NCBI GenBank assembly: GCA_943370215.1
Contig: CALRQC020000008.1
Location: 1 to 64,000, forward strand
Source of the DNA: Niveispirillum sp943370215
GTDB lineage: Bacteria; Pseudomonadota; Alphaproteobacteria; Azospirillales; Azospirillaceae
DNA length: 64,000 bases
Direction of reading: 5' to 3'
Position numbers and translations under genes: made by a program. Positions 1-8,173 of the stretch are shown in pieces. Under the pieces are notes generated by a model. It saw only the letters and a program-made list of their open reading frames with translations, had not been told where the DNA came from and searched no databases. The stretch's first letter is position 1. The number at the start of each line of letters is the position of its first letter.

Positions 1-7
1 AGCGGAT

Positions 8-35
8 CGCCCAAAGGCGGAATCGCCTTTGGGCG
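8..35. repeat. Perfect 12-bp inverted repeat (hairpin)
   Basis: CGCCCAAAGGCG and CGCCTTTGGGCG are perfect complements around a four-base GAAT loop. There is no T-run on either side, so this is a hairpin of terminator size but not a canonical intrinsic terminator. It could end a gene lying left of the window; that gene is not visible. Confidence 0.5.
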
Positions 36-62
36 TGAAACTGCTCGCGGACAGACAAAGCG

Positions 63-100
63 AGAGCGGGCTGTAGTTCCAACAAAACGCAGCCCGCTCT
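63..100. repeat. Inverted repeat, 11-bp arms
   Basis: AGAGCGGGCTG pairs with CAGCCCGCTCT across a 16-base loop. It follows the 8-35 hairpin closely and has no gene of its own. The rest of 101-211 holds nothing I recognise. Confidence 0.4.
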
Positions 101-211
101 AGTGTTGCCTCACACAGTACTGCTGGGAACCCGAACTCGTCCGCCAAACCAACCAAACAGATACCGATGCCCCCTACCGCAGAGCGGGACGGAACCTGGT
201 TCACCCACAAC

Positions 212-457
212 TTATGCGCCTGATACCGGTCGATTGATTTGGTCTATGAGGTCAGAAATTTGGTGAGCCAAAGGAGAGCCTGCCCCACTCCCTTGAAAAA
301 CCACCATTCCAGTTTCGTAAATGTTAAGAACAAGTCCATCATTAAACTTATACATATTTTGTCCGTTCGGCTTTGCATCCAAAGTGTGCTCAAAACTTGT
401 TAGATAAGCCTTGAGTGCGAGGATATTTGCGCAACTCTTTGAAGGTATTGTTGGCAT
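212..457 (-). CDS. Small AT-rich hypothetical protein (81 aa)
   Basis: I do not recognise this protein with certainty. It has no signal peptide or membrane segment. The middle (about residues 36-56, with NIYETGMVVFQG) resembles the TBP-like fold seen at the N terminus of RNase HIII (DUF3378), in which a G-x-x-x-x-x-Y-x-(S/T)-G-x-x-x-x-QG pattern recurs; this is pattern memory, not a search. Codon use is much richer in A and T than in all neighbours, which suggests recent transfer. The ribosome binding site is weak, and the gene stands alone. It may be a remnant of a larger nucleic-acid-binding or defence-associated protein. Confidence 0.45.
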   Translation of the reverse strand: MPTIPSKSCANILALKAYLTSFEHTLDAKPNGQNMYKFNDGLVLNIYETGMVVFQGSGAGSPLAHQISDLIDQINRPVSGA

Positions 458-611
458 TTTTACACCATTAATATGTTTTGTGTTGAGCTACATTCCATAT
501 AATACTGATGCTCTTCGATTGATACAATATAGTTCTTCACCTGCCCAGGCCCGCCGCTGCAGTAACCCAGCCCCCTTCCCTGTTGCCCTCCCCCGCCTTT
601 CATGCCTACAC

Positions 612-627
612 TCAAACAAACGTTTGA
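612..627. promoter_or_regulatory. PsrA/FadR-like dyad operator before the lipid-type operon
   Basis: TCAAAC and GTTTGA form a dyad around AAAC. The core CAAAC-N4-GTTTG fits the published consensus of PsrA, a TetR-family fatty-acid sensor (C/G-AAAC-N2-4-GTTTG/C). It lies 40 bases upstream of the first dehydrogenase start and overlaps a possible -35 TTGACA. The regulator itself is not in the window. Confidence 0.5.
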
Positions 628-666
628 CACGCCGGGGCGGTGCACCTGGCGGCAGGGGAGGAAAAG

Positions 667-1431
667 ATGGTTGGCAGAGTGCAGGATCGAATCATCCTGG
701 TAACCGGTGGTGCCTCAGGTATCGGGCTGGCAACGGCCCGGGTGCTGCTGCGCGAAGGGGCGCGGGTGGTCATCACTGACCGCAATGTCGCCGGTGGGGA
801 GGCTGCTGCCGCCGAACTGGGCGAAGGTGCCCTGTTCCTGCCGCAGGATGTCACCAGCGAGGCCCGCTGGGTGGAGGTAATCGCCGAAATCGGGGAACGG
901 TTCGGCAAGCTGGACGGGCTGGTCAATAATGCCGGCTGCGGCTCGCTGCGCAATATTGAGGAAGAGACGCTGGAAAGCTGGCGGCTGGTCCATGCGGTGA
1001 ATACCGAGTCCGTCTTCCTGGGCTGCAAGCACGCCATCCGCGCCATGAAGCACACGGGCGGCGGGGCTATCGTCAATGTTTCCTCCGTCGCCGGGCTGCG
1101 CGGCGCGCCGGACCTGCCGGCCTATTGCTCTGCCAAGGGGGCGGTGCGGCTGCTGTCCAAGTCGGTGGCACTGTGGTGCGCCCAGAACAAGTACAATATA
1201 CGCTGCAATTCCGTGCATCCCAGTTTCCTGAAGACGGCGATGGTGCAGCAGATGCTGGACCTCTCGCCCGACCCGGAACGCCTGCGCCGACGGCTGGAAC
1301 GTACTGCCGCCCTGGAACGGATGGGGGAGCCGGAAGATGCGGCCAACATGATCCTGTTCCTGTTGTCCGATGAAAGCAGCTTCCTGACCGGCGGCGAATT
1401 CGCCGTCGATGGCGGCACCACAGCGCGGTAA
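667..1431 (+). CDS. Short-chain dehydrogenase/reductase (SDR), 254 aa
   Basis: This is a classical NAD(P)-dependent oxidoreductase of the SDR superfamily acting on a hydroxyl or keto substrate that cannot be read from sequence. It has the TGGASGIG dinucleotide motif (about residues 13-20), NNAG (87-90), the catalytic Ser140, and Tyr153/Lys157 as YxxxK. The ATG at 667 was chosen over an upstream GTG at 640 because GGGGAGGAAAAG immediately precedes it and the protein then starts at the usual distance from the Rossmann motif. It leads a three-gene operon with another SDR and an ACAD11-like phosphotransferase, a context typical of acyl-CoA or steroid side-chain catabolism. Confidence 0.88.
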   Translation: MVGRVQDRIILVTGGASGIGLATARVLLREGARVVITDRNVAGGEAAAAELGEGALFLPQDVTSEARWVEVIAEIGERFGKLDGLVNNAGCGSLRNIEEETLESWRLVHAVNTESVFLGCKHAIRAMKHTGGGAIVNVSSVAGLRGAPDLPAYCSAKGAVRLLSKSVALWCAQNKYNIRCNSVHPSFLKTAMVQQMLDLSPDPERLRRRLERTAALERMGEPEDAANMILFLLSDESSFLTGGEFAVDGGTTAR

Positions 1432-1446
1432 GGGAGAGACGCCAAC

Positions 1447-2229
1447 ATGACCCATCCATTGTTCGACCTGTCCGGCAAGGTGGCCCTGATCACCGGTTCG
1501 TCGCGCGGCATCGGCCGTTCGATTGCGGAGGAATTTGCCCGCGCCGGGGCCAAGGTTGTCATCTCTTCCCGCAAGCTGGATGCCTGTGTGGCCGTGCGCG
1601 ATGCCATCATCGCTGACGGGGGGGAGGCCATTGCCGTCCCCTGCAATATCGGGCGGAAAGAAGAGCTGCAAAATCTGGTGGATACCACCATCGCGCAATG
1701 GGGCCGCATCGACATTCTGGTCGCCAATGCCGCCATCAACCCGGCCTATGGCCCCTTGGGCAGCCTCAGCGATGAGGCATGGGACAAGATCATGGGCAGC
1801 AACCTGCGCAGCACCTGGTGGCTGTGCAACATGGTGCTGCCCGCCATGGCCGAACGGCGTGACGGATCGGTGATCGTGCTCTCCTCCATCGCCGGGCTGC
1901 GCGGCAATCCGGTGATCGGTGCCTATGGCGTGTCCAAAGCGGCAGAGGCGGCCCTGGTGCGCAATCTGGCGGTGGAGTTCGGCCCGTCGAACATCCGCGT
2001 CAACGCCATCGCCCCCGGCATCGTGGAAACGGATTTCGCCAAGGCCCTGACCGACAATCCCGATATCGCCCGCGCCGTGCGTAAACGTGCGCCGCTGGGC
2101 CGCTTCGGCAAACCGCAGGAGATCGCCGGCGTGGCGCTGATGCTGGCTGGCCCGGCAGGGGGCTTCGTCACGGGACAGTTGATCGTGGCCGATGGTGGGG
2201 CGACAATAGCGGACCCCACAGTCATCTGA
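1447..2229 (+). CDS. Short-chain dehydrogenase/reductase (SDR), 260 aa
   Basis: This is a second classical SDR, 15 bases after the first and preceded by GGGAGAG. Motifs are TGSSRGIG (16-23), NAAI in place of NNAG (94-97), Ser146/147, and Tyr160/Lys164. The C-terminal part (IRVNAIAPGIVETDF and VTGQLIVADGG) is typical of 3-oxoacyl or 3-hydroxyacyl reductases of the FabG-like branch. The substrate is unknown. The pair probably acts in one pathway with the downstream phosphotransferase. Confidence 0.88.
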   Translation: MTHPLFDLSGKVALITGSSRGIGRSIAEEFARAGAKVVISSRKLDACVAVRDAIIADGGEAIAVPCNIGRKEELQNLVDTTIAQWGRIDILVANAAINPAYGPLGSLSDEAWDKIMGSNLRSTWWLCNMVLPAMAERRDGSVIVLSSIAGLRGNPVIGAYGVSKAAEAALVRNLAVEFGPSNIRVNAIAPGIVETDFAKALTDNPDIARAVRKRAPLGRFGKPQEIAGVALMLAGPAGGFVTGQLIVADGGATIADPTVI

Positions 2230-2244
2230 AGGGGAGTGAACGCC

Positions 2245-3315
2245 ATGACGGATGCCCGCCAGACCAGCGCCAGCGTGATTGAGGTTCTGCCCCAGCACCG
2301 GTTTGATGAGGCGGCCCTGGCCGCCTTCCTGGACCGCCACCTGCCGGAATTACCCGGCCCCTGGCAGGTGGGCCAGTTCCAGGGCGGGCAATCCAACCCC
2401 ACCTTCCTGCTGACCGCCACCGATGGCACAAAGCTGGTCCTGCGCAAGAAGCCGCCCGGCAAGCTGCTGCCCAGCGCCCACATGATTGAGCGGGAATATC
2501 GCATCATGCGGGCGCTCGCCGGTTCCGGCGTGCCGGTGCCCAATGCCCGGTTGATCTGTGATGATGCCGGCGTGATCGGCACGCCCTTTTACCTGATGGA
2601 CCATATTGACGGGCGCGTCCTGTCCGATGTGGCGCTGGACGGGCTGAGCCCTGCGGAGGCCGCCGCCACCTATGATGCGATGAACGCCACCCTGGCCGCC
2701 TTGCATAATGTGGACTGGCAGGCGGCGGGCCTGAGCGATTTCGGCAAGCCGGAAAACTATATCGCCCGGCAGGTCGACCGCTGGTCCAAGCAATTCATTG
2801 CGGCACGCGGGGATAGTGACCTCCCTGCCATGGACCGGTTGATGGCATGGCTGCCAACCCATGTGCCGACAGGGGACGAAACCAGCATCGCCCATGGCGA
2901 TTTCCGCTTGGGTAACCTGATGCTGCACCCCAGCGAACCGCGTGTGCTGGCGGTGCTGGATTGGGAACTGGCCACGCTGGGCCATCCATTGTCCGATCTG
3001 GCCTATAATTGCATGGCCTATCACCTGCCGGCCGGCATCAAACAGTTTCCGGGTTTGGTGGGCGTCAATCTGGCGGCCAGGGGTATCCCGACAGAGGCGG
3101 AGTATGTCGCGGCCTATTGCCGGCGCACCGGGCGTTCCGGCATTCCCGACTGGCCCTATTACATGGCCTTTGCCTTTTTCCGCATCACCGCCATCTGCCA
3201 GGGCGTTTATGCCCGCGCCCTGGCGGGCAATGCGGCAGACCGGCGGGCGCTTGCCTATGGGGAGGTGGCACGCGCGGCGGCAGAGACGGGTTGGAAATTC
3301 ATCTCCGACAAATAG
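2245..3315 (+). CDS. Phosphotransferase family protein (ACAD10/11-like aminoglycoside phosphotransferase fold)
   Basis: This cytoplasmic kinase-fold protein of about 356 residues has the APH signature HGDFRLGNLML as catalytic loop and VLDWELATLGHPLSDLAY as the metal-binding segment. This branch is the one fused to acyl-CoA dehydrogenase in animal ACAD10/11, where the kinase phosphorylates 4-hydroxyacyl-CoA. In bacteria it usually lies with acyl-CoA dehydrogenases and SDRs, as here with two SDRs. The ATG at 2245 is preferred to the GTG at 2236 because AAGGGGAGTG lies at the right distance from it. The hydroxyacyl-CoA substrate is inference. Confidence 0.82.
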   Translation: MTDARQTSASVIEVLPQHRFDEAALAAFLDRHLPELPGPWQVGQFQGGQSNPTFLLTATDGTKLVLRKKPPGKLLPSAHMIEREYRIMRALAGSGVPVPNARLICDDAGVIGTPFYLMDHIDGRVLSDVALDGLSPAEAAATYDAMNATLAALHNVDWQAAGLSDFGKPENYIARQVDRWSKQFIAARGDSDLPAMDRLMAWLPTHVPTGDETSIAHGDFRLGNLMLHPSEPRVLAVLDWELATLGHPLSDLAYNCMAYHLPAGIKQFPGLVGVNLAARGIPTEAEYVAAYCRRTGRSGIPDWPYYMAFAFFRITAICQGVYARALAGNAADRRALAYGEVARAAAETGWKFISDK

Positions 3316-3321
3316 GTTCTG

Positions 3322-3346
3322 GGCGGGAGGGTTTTTCCCTCCCGCC
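3322..3346. terminator. Hairpin between convergent genes
   Basis: GGCGGGAGGG and CCCTCCCGCC form a perfect 10-bp stem around a TTTTT loop, between the converging phosphotransferase and RND genes. No T-run follows the stem, so it is only a likely bidirectional transcription barrier. Confidence 0.5.
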
Positions 3347-3355
3347 AACCCACCG

Positions 3356-6300
3356 TCAAGCCATGTCGGGCAAGCCCTCGGGTGTCTCCCGCCGGGCCCG
3401 GTGATCGCGGGCCAGCAGGGAATAGAGGGCCGGCAGCACGAACAGGGTGAACAACGTCCCCACCAACATCCCGGTCACCACCACGATGCCAATGGCAAAG
3501 CGGCTGGCCGCCCCCGCCCCGGTGGCGGACAAGAGCGGCAGCAGCCCCGCCACCATGGCCGCTGTCGTCATCAGGATCGGCCGCAGCCTGACGCAAGCCG
3601 CCTTATGGATGGCGGCCACGCGGTCCAGCCCTTCGCGTATCTGGATCTCATTGGCGAACGAGACCATCAGGATACCATGCTTGGAGATCAACCCGATCAG
3701 CGTCACCAGACCGATCTGGGTATAGATGTTCAAGGTCGCATAGCCCAGATAGAGCGGGATCAGCGCCCCGCAGACGGCCAGCGGCACCGTCACCAGAATG
3801 ACCAGCGGGTCGCGGAAACTTTCAAACTGGGCGGCCAGCACCAGGAAAATCACCACCAGGGCAAAGGCAAAGGACAGGGTCAGCCGGTGACCTTCCTGCA
3901 CATATTGGCGGCTGTCGGACAGCCAGTCGACCGACAGGTCCGCCGGCAATGGTTGTGCCCGCATGAAATCCACCGCCTGCCCCATGGTGACGCCGGGGGC
4001 CAGCACAGCGGACAGGGTGGCCGCATTCATCTGGTTGAATTGCGGAAGCCGGTTGGGCTGGGGCCGCATCTCCACCGTGACCAGACTGGCCAACGGCACC
4101 ATCTGCCCGCCGCCCGTGCGCAGATGATAACGGCCAAGAAGGGCTGGATTCAGACGCCAATCCTGCGGCACCTGGGCAATAACGTCATAGGACCGGTCAT
4201 GCCAGTTGAAACGGTTGATATAATTTTCCCCGACCAGGGTGGCGAGCGTGCCGGCAATGTCGGCCATGCTCACCCCCATCTGCCCCGCCTTGTCGCGGTC
4301 GATGCGCAGATGCGCCTCCGGGCTGTCAAACGCCAGATCGAGATCGACGAAGGCGAACAGCCCGCTTGACCAGGCCGTGGCCTTCAGCTTTTCCGCCGCC
4401 TTGTAAAGGGTCTGGAACCCGTCCGGGGAGCGCAGCACCATCTGGAACGGCAATCCGCCGCTGCCGGCCGGCAGGGGGGCAGGCTGGAAAGCGGTGGCAT
4501 AAATGCCGGTAATCGCAGCCCCGCGCTGGTTCAGTTCAGCCTGAATTTCATCCGCACCCCGGGCACGGTCGGCCCATTCCTTCAAAATGACCCCACCGAA
4601 GCCGCTATTCGCCCCGTCTTCGCCATTGTTGAACCAGGCACTTTGATATTCCGGCAAGCTGAGAAATATCTTTTCAACCTCGGCTGCAAAGCGGGACGTA
4701 TAGTCGACATTGGCATATTGCGGTGCCTTGGTGGCAACAAAGACATAGCCGCGATCCTCCTGCGGGGCCAACTCCCGCGCGGCCCCGTTGAACAGCACAT
4801 AAATGCCCAGCAGCACCGCCGCCCCCACCATCAGCACGGCTGGCCGCGCGGCCAGGGTACGGGCCAGCAGGGCGCCGTAAAACCGGGTCAGCAGCGCCAT
4901 AGCCCGTTCAATCGCCTGGGATAGCCGCCCTTCCCCCAGCCTGGAATGCAACAACCGGCTGGACATCATGGGCGAGAGGGTCAGGGCAATGATGCCGGAA
5001 ACAATGACCGATCCCGCCAGGGTAAAGGCAAATTCCCGGAACAGCGCACCCGTCAGCCCGCCCATCAGACCGATGGGCGTATAGACAGCAGCCAGGGTGA
5101 TGGTCATGGCGATGACGGGGCCAACAATCTCCCGCGCGCCGACCAGGGCTGCCTGCAACGGCGACAGCCCGTCCTCAATATGACGGTGGATATTCTCCAC
5201 CACCACGATGGCATCATCCACCACCAGCCCGATGGCCAGCACCATGGCCAGCAGCGTCAGCAGGTTCAACGAGAAACCGAAGGCCAGCATCAGCACGGCG
5301 GTGCCCACCAGCGACAAGGGGATCGTCACCACCGGAATGATCACCGCCCGCAGGGAACCCAGGAACAGGAAGATCACCACCACGACAATAAGGATGGCTT
5401 CCACCAGCGTCTGCGCCACCTCCTCAATCGAGGATTCCACGAAATGGGCGACGTCGAACTGGCTGAACACCTCCATCCCCGGCGGTGCGGCCCGCTGGAT
5501 GGCGGGGAGCAGCGCCTTCACCGCCTTCACAATCTCCAGCGGGTTGCCGTCGGGCGTGGGGGAAATGGCGATGGAGATGGTGGGCCGGCCGCCGGTGCTG
5601 CCAGTACTGTCATAATTCTGCCCGCCCAGTTCCACGGTGGCGATATTGCGCAGGCGCACGATGCCGTCATCGGTGCGCCGGACCAGCATATTGCGGAAAT
5701 CGTCCAAATCACGCAGATCGGTGGCGGCGGTGATGTTGATGGCCGTGTCCTGGCCCTTCAATCGGCCAGGGGCGGCCTGGACATTATTGGCCCGCAGCGC
5801 CGACGCCACGTCACCCGCCGTCAGGCCGCGTGCCGCCAGCTTGTCCGGGTCCAGCCACAGGCGCATGGCCATGGCAGGGCCCCCACTGATATCGGCCGCC
5901 GCCACCCCCGGAACAGCGGTGATCAAGGGCTGCGCCACGCGCGTGGCAAAATCCACCATGCGGGGGGGCGATATGCTGTCACTGACAAAGGCGACATATT
6001 GGATGGCTGACGCGCCATCCGTCCGTTTGGTGATAACGGGATCGGAAACCCCTTCCGGCAGGCGATACTTCACCTGTTGGACCTTGGCCAGCACTTCCGT
6101 CATCGCCCGGTCGGCATCGGCATTCAGAACCAGCTTGGCCTTGATCTGGCTGCGCCCCTGGCTGGAGCTGGCCGTCATATAGTCGATACCGCCGGCCGTA
6201 GCGATGGCCTGGGCGATGGGGGTGGTCACGAATCCCTGCATCACATCCTGGGTGGCGCCGGGATAGCTGGTATCCACCTGAATGGTGGCGCTTTCCATAT

Positions 6301-6421
6301 TGGGATATTCCCGCAAGGGCAGCAGAAACACCGACGCCGCCCCCACCAGCAGGATCAACAGGCTGACCGTGATGGACAGGACGGGGCGGCGGATGAACAG
6401 ATCGGTGAAAGCCATGATCAA
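3356..6421 (-). CDS. RND-family efflux transporter, inner-membrane permease (HAE-1 type)
   Basis: This is a proton-driven AcrB/MexB-type pump subunit of 1021 residues, full length for the family. The N terminus (FTDLFIRRPVLS, then a membrane helix and LREYPNMESATIQVDT) is typical. TM4 carries LVVDDAIVVVENI with the two adjacent aspartates of the proton relay, and the second half ends with GLISKHGILMVSFANE and a final transmembrane bundle. Its ATG overlaps the stop of the adaptor gene as ATGA, indicating translational coupling. An in-frame ATG two codons later is also possible. No outer-membrane TolC-type gene is nearby. The SoxR box upstream suggests induction by redox-cycling drugs. Confidence 0.93.
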   Translation of the reverse strand: MIMAFTDLFIRRPVLSITVSLLILLVGAASVFLLPLREYPNMESATIQVDTSYPGATQDVMQGFVTTPIAQAIATAGGIDYMTASSSQGRSQIKAKLVLNADADRAMTEVLAKVQQVKYRLPEGVSDPVITKRTDGASAIQYVAFVSDSISPPRMVDFATRVAQPLITAVPGVAAADISGGPAMAMRLWLDPDKLAARGLTAGDVASALRANNVQAAPGRLKGQDTAINITAATDLRDLDDFRNMLVRRTDDGIVRLRNIATVELGGQNYDSTGSTGGRPTISIAISPTPDGNPLEIVKAVKALLPAIQRAAPPGMEVFSQFDVAHFVESSIEEVAQTLVEAILIVVVVIFLFLGSLRAVIIPVVTIPLSLVGTAVLMLAFGFSLNLLTLLAMVLAIGLVVDDAIVVVENIHRHIEDGLSPLQAALVGAREIVGPVIAMTITLAAVYTPIGLMGGLTGALFREFAFTLAGSVIVSGIIALTLSPMMSSRLLHSRLGEGRLSQAIERAMALLTRFYGALLARTLAARPAVLMVGAAVLLGIYVLFNGAARELAPQEDRGYVFVATKAPQYANVDYTSRFAAEVEKIFLSLPEYQSAWFNNGEDGANSGFGGVILKEWADRARGADEIQAELNQRGAAITGIYATAFQPAPLPAGSGGLPFQMVLRSPDGFQTLYKAAEKLKATAWSSGLFAFVDLDLAFDSPEAHLRIDRDKAGQMGVSMADIAGTLATLVGENYINRFNWHDRSYDVIAQVPQDWRLNPALLGRYHLRTGGGQMVPLASLVTVEMRPQPNRLPQFNQMNAATLSAVLAPGVTMGQAVDFMRAQPLPADLSVDWLSDSRQYVQEGHRLTLSFAFALVVIFLVLAAQFESFRDPLVILVTVPLAVCGALIPLYLGYATLNIYTQIGLVTLIGLISKHGILMVSFANEIQIREGLDRVAAIHKAACVRLRPILMTTAAMVAGLLPLLSATGAGAASRFAIGIVVVTGMLVGTLFTLFVLPALYSLLARDHRARRETPEGLPDMA

Positions 6422-7542
6422 CGCACCTCCGCCGCCCGCAACGGGGAAACCACCACAGCCGCACCGGGCTGCACCCGCAACTGTCCTTCCGTCACCACCA
6501 GATCACCCGGAGACAGGCCGGCGGTGACGATTACCTGATCGCCCACCCGCCTGCCCGTGCTGACACCCACCATCTCCACCCTACCGGCAGCGTCATCCTG
6601 TGCCCCGCGCACCACCAACACATTCTCCCCCTGGGCAGAGGTCTGGATGGCGGTGGCCGGCAGCAGCATCACCCCGGTTTCCGGCGGCAAGGCCAGTGCT
6701 GCCGTCACATACATGCCGGGCAACAGGGCATGATCGGGATTGTCCAGCAGTGCCTGCACGGTGATGGTGCGGCTTTCCCGCCCCACCTGCGGTTCCAACG
6801 CCGCCAGACGAGCCTGAAACCGGCGCCCTGGCCAGGCGTCGCTGACAATAGCGACCGCTGACCCGACGGTCAGGCGCGCGACTTCCTGTTGCGGCAGGCT
6901 GAATTCCACGAACAGCCGATCGAGATTGGTCAGTGTCGCCAGCGCCTGGCCTGCCTGCACATACTGACCGGGATCGACCCGGCGGATACCGACCTGCCCG
7001 GCAAAGGGTGCCGTCACCCGTTTCTGGGCAATGCGTGCGTCCAGGCTGCGGATCTCGGACTGTTGTTCCGCCAAGGCAGCCTCTCGCTGTTGTAGCTGTT
7101 CACGCCGTTCGGTTCCGCTGGCCGCCAATTGGCGGGAGCGTTCCACCTGTAAACGGGCAAAGGCGGCACGGGCCAGTACGGCCTCACGTTCCGCCTGCTC
7201 CGGCGCGTCCTGCAATTGCAGCAGCAGATCGCCGGCGGCCACCTTGGTTCCGGCGGAAAGCCGGATATCGATCACCCGTCCCGCCACTTCCGGGGCCAGC
7301 ATCACCTCCTGCACGGCCCGCAACGTCGCCACCGCCTCCAGCGCTGCCGGCACATCGGTGGTGCTGACCCTGATGGCAGCCACCGGCGTGGCGGGCACCG
7401 GCGCGCCGGCCTGGGCATCGTCACGTCCACCGCGCCAGAAGGCCAGCAGGGCAACGCTGGAAGTAACAACAAGCAGCGCGAAGGCTGTTTGGCGCAGCAG
7501 AGCGGCACGACGCGGCCCGGCAGGCAGATGAGGCGGGGACAA
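6418..7542 (-). CDS. RND efflux periplasmic adaptor subunit (HlyD/AcrA family)
   Basis: This 374-residue membrane-fusion protein has one N-terminal membrane anchor (about residues 14-31), a biotinyl-lipoyl-like region, a coiled coil (about residues 120-170, rich in Glu, Gln and Arg), and a C-terminal beta-barrel with the VGxxVxVTxGLxxGDxVVxxG-like ending. It links the RND permease to an outer-membrane channel. It is the first gene of the leftward pump operon, directly downstream of the SoxR-type promoter. Confidence 0.92.
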   Translation of the reverse strand: MSPPHLPAGPRRAALLRQTAFALLVVTSSVALLAFWRGGRDDAQAGAPVPATPVAAIRVSTTDVPAALEAVATLRAVQEVMLAPEVAGRVIDIRLSAGTKVAAGDLLLQLQDAPEQAEREAVLARAAFARLQVERSRQLAASGTERREQLQQREAALAEQQSEIRSLDARIAQKRVTAPFAGQVGIRRVDPGQYVQAGQALATLTNLDRLFVEFSLPQQEVARLTVGSAVAIVSDAWPGRRFQARLAALEPQVGRESRTITVQALLDNPDHALLPGMYVTAALALPPETGVMLLPATAIQTSAQGENVLVVRGAQDDAAGRVEMVGVSTGRRVGDQVIVTAGLSPGDLVVTEGQLRVQPGAAVVVSPLRAAEVR

Positions 7543-7574
7543 GATGAAAGCTCCCTTGCTGAGGTGGGAGTCTC

Positions 7575-7605
7575 TCTATAAAACCTCAACTATAGTTGAG
7601 GTAAA
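7575..7605 (-). promoter_or_regulatory. SoxR box inside an overlong-spacer promoter for the RND pump
   Basis: The 20-bp perfect palindrome ACCTCAACTATAGTTGAGGT spans 7583-7602. Its core matches the SoxR operator pattern CCTCAAG-N4-CTTGAGG with one changed base per arm. On the leftward strand, TTTACC (7600-7605) and TATAGA (7575-7580) are separated by 19 bp, the long spacer that MerR-family activators untwist. The box lies 41 bases before soxR and 33 bases before the adaptor start. Confidence 0.88.
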
Positions 7606-7642
7606 GCGCTTTCTTATCCGGAGGGAAAAGGGGGGACGAAAA

Positions 7643-8173
7643 ATGGCTGGGCGGGGTGAATTGTCCGTAGGGGAAGTGGCACGCCGGGCCGGCGTGGCGA
7701 TTTCAACCCTGCATTTCTATGAGGCCCAGGGGCTGATCAGCAGCCAGCGCAGCGCCGGCAACCAGCGCCGTTACCCAAGGTCGGTGTTGCGCCTGATCGC
7801 CATCATCAAGGTGGCACAGCGCACCGGCATTCCCCTGGCGCAGATCAGGGAGAGGTTGGAGAAGCTGCCACAGGATCGGCCGGTCACGGTGGCCGATTGG
7901 GCTTCCATGTCCAGCGCCTGGCGGGCCGATCTGGACGAACGCATCACCCTGCTGACACGTCTGCGCGATCAATTGAATAATTGTATCGGCTGCGGCTGCT
8001 TGTCATTGACCGATTGCCCCTTACGCAATCCAGGTGACATTGCCGCGCAGAAAGGGGCTGGGGCCTGGGCCTTTGCCCCCGGTAATGAACCGCCGCCCGT
8101 CGATCAGGGCTGCGGCACCAGCGACTTGTCAACCAGCCCCGATTCAGCCATTGCCGCGCACAGTTTGAAATAG
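7643..8173 (+). CDS. soxR: Redox-sensitive transcriptional activator SoxR
   Basis: This MerR-family regulator of 176 residues has an N-terminal winged helix (LSVGEVARRAGVAISTLHFYE), a dimerisation helix, and the [2Fe-2S] ligands Cys114, Cys117, Cys119 and Cys125 in CIGCGCLSLTDC, followed by the conserved PLRNPGD. Oxidation of the cluster converts it to an activator. In non-enteric bacteria SoxR commonly controls efflux pumps rather than SoxS, which fits the divergent RND operon. The ATG at 7643 gives the family-standard start. About 40 residues beyond the usual motif form a variable tail that overlaps the convergent gene by 70 bases. Confidence 0.95.
   Translation: MAGRGELSVGEVARRAGVAISTLHFYEAQGLISSQRSAGNQRRYPRSVLRLIAIIKVAQRTGIPLAQIRERLEKLPQDRPVTVADWASMSSAWRADLDERITLLTRLRDQLNNCIGCGCLSLTDCPLRNPGDIAAQKGAGAWAFAPGNEPPPVDQGCGTSDLSTSPDSAIAAHSLK

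Noticed and set aside
715..2340. 541-residue leftward ORF opposite the SDR operon
   Set aside because: It runs antisense across two clear SDR genes with intact catalytic motifs; its composition (His, Gly, Gln, Arg) is typical of a GC-rich shadow frame.
2942..4369. 475-residue rightward ORF crossing the phosphotransferase end and the RND gene
   Set aside because: It crosses the intergenic hairpin and lies antisense to the RND permease; no start with a ribosome site and no domain.
3356..7542. Possible complete tripartite pump with outer-membrane channel
   Set aside because: No TolC/OprM-like gene is next to the adaptor and permease, so only a two-gene unit is claimed.
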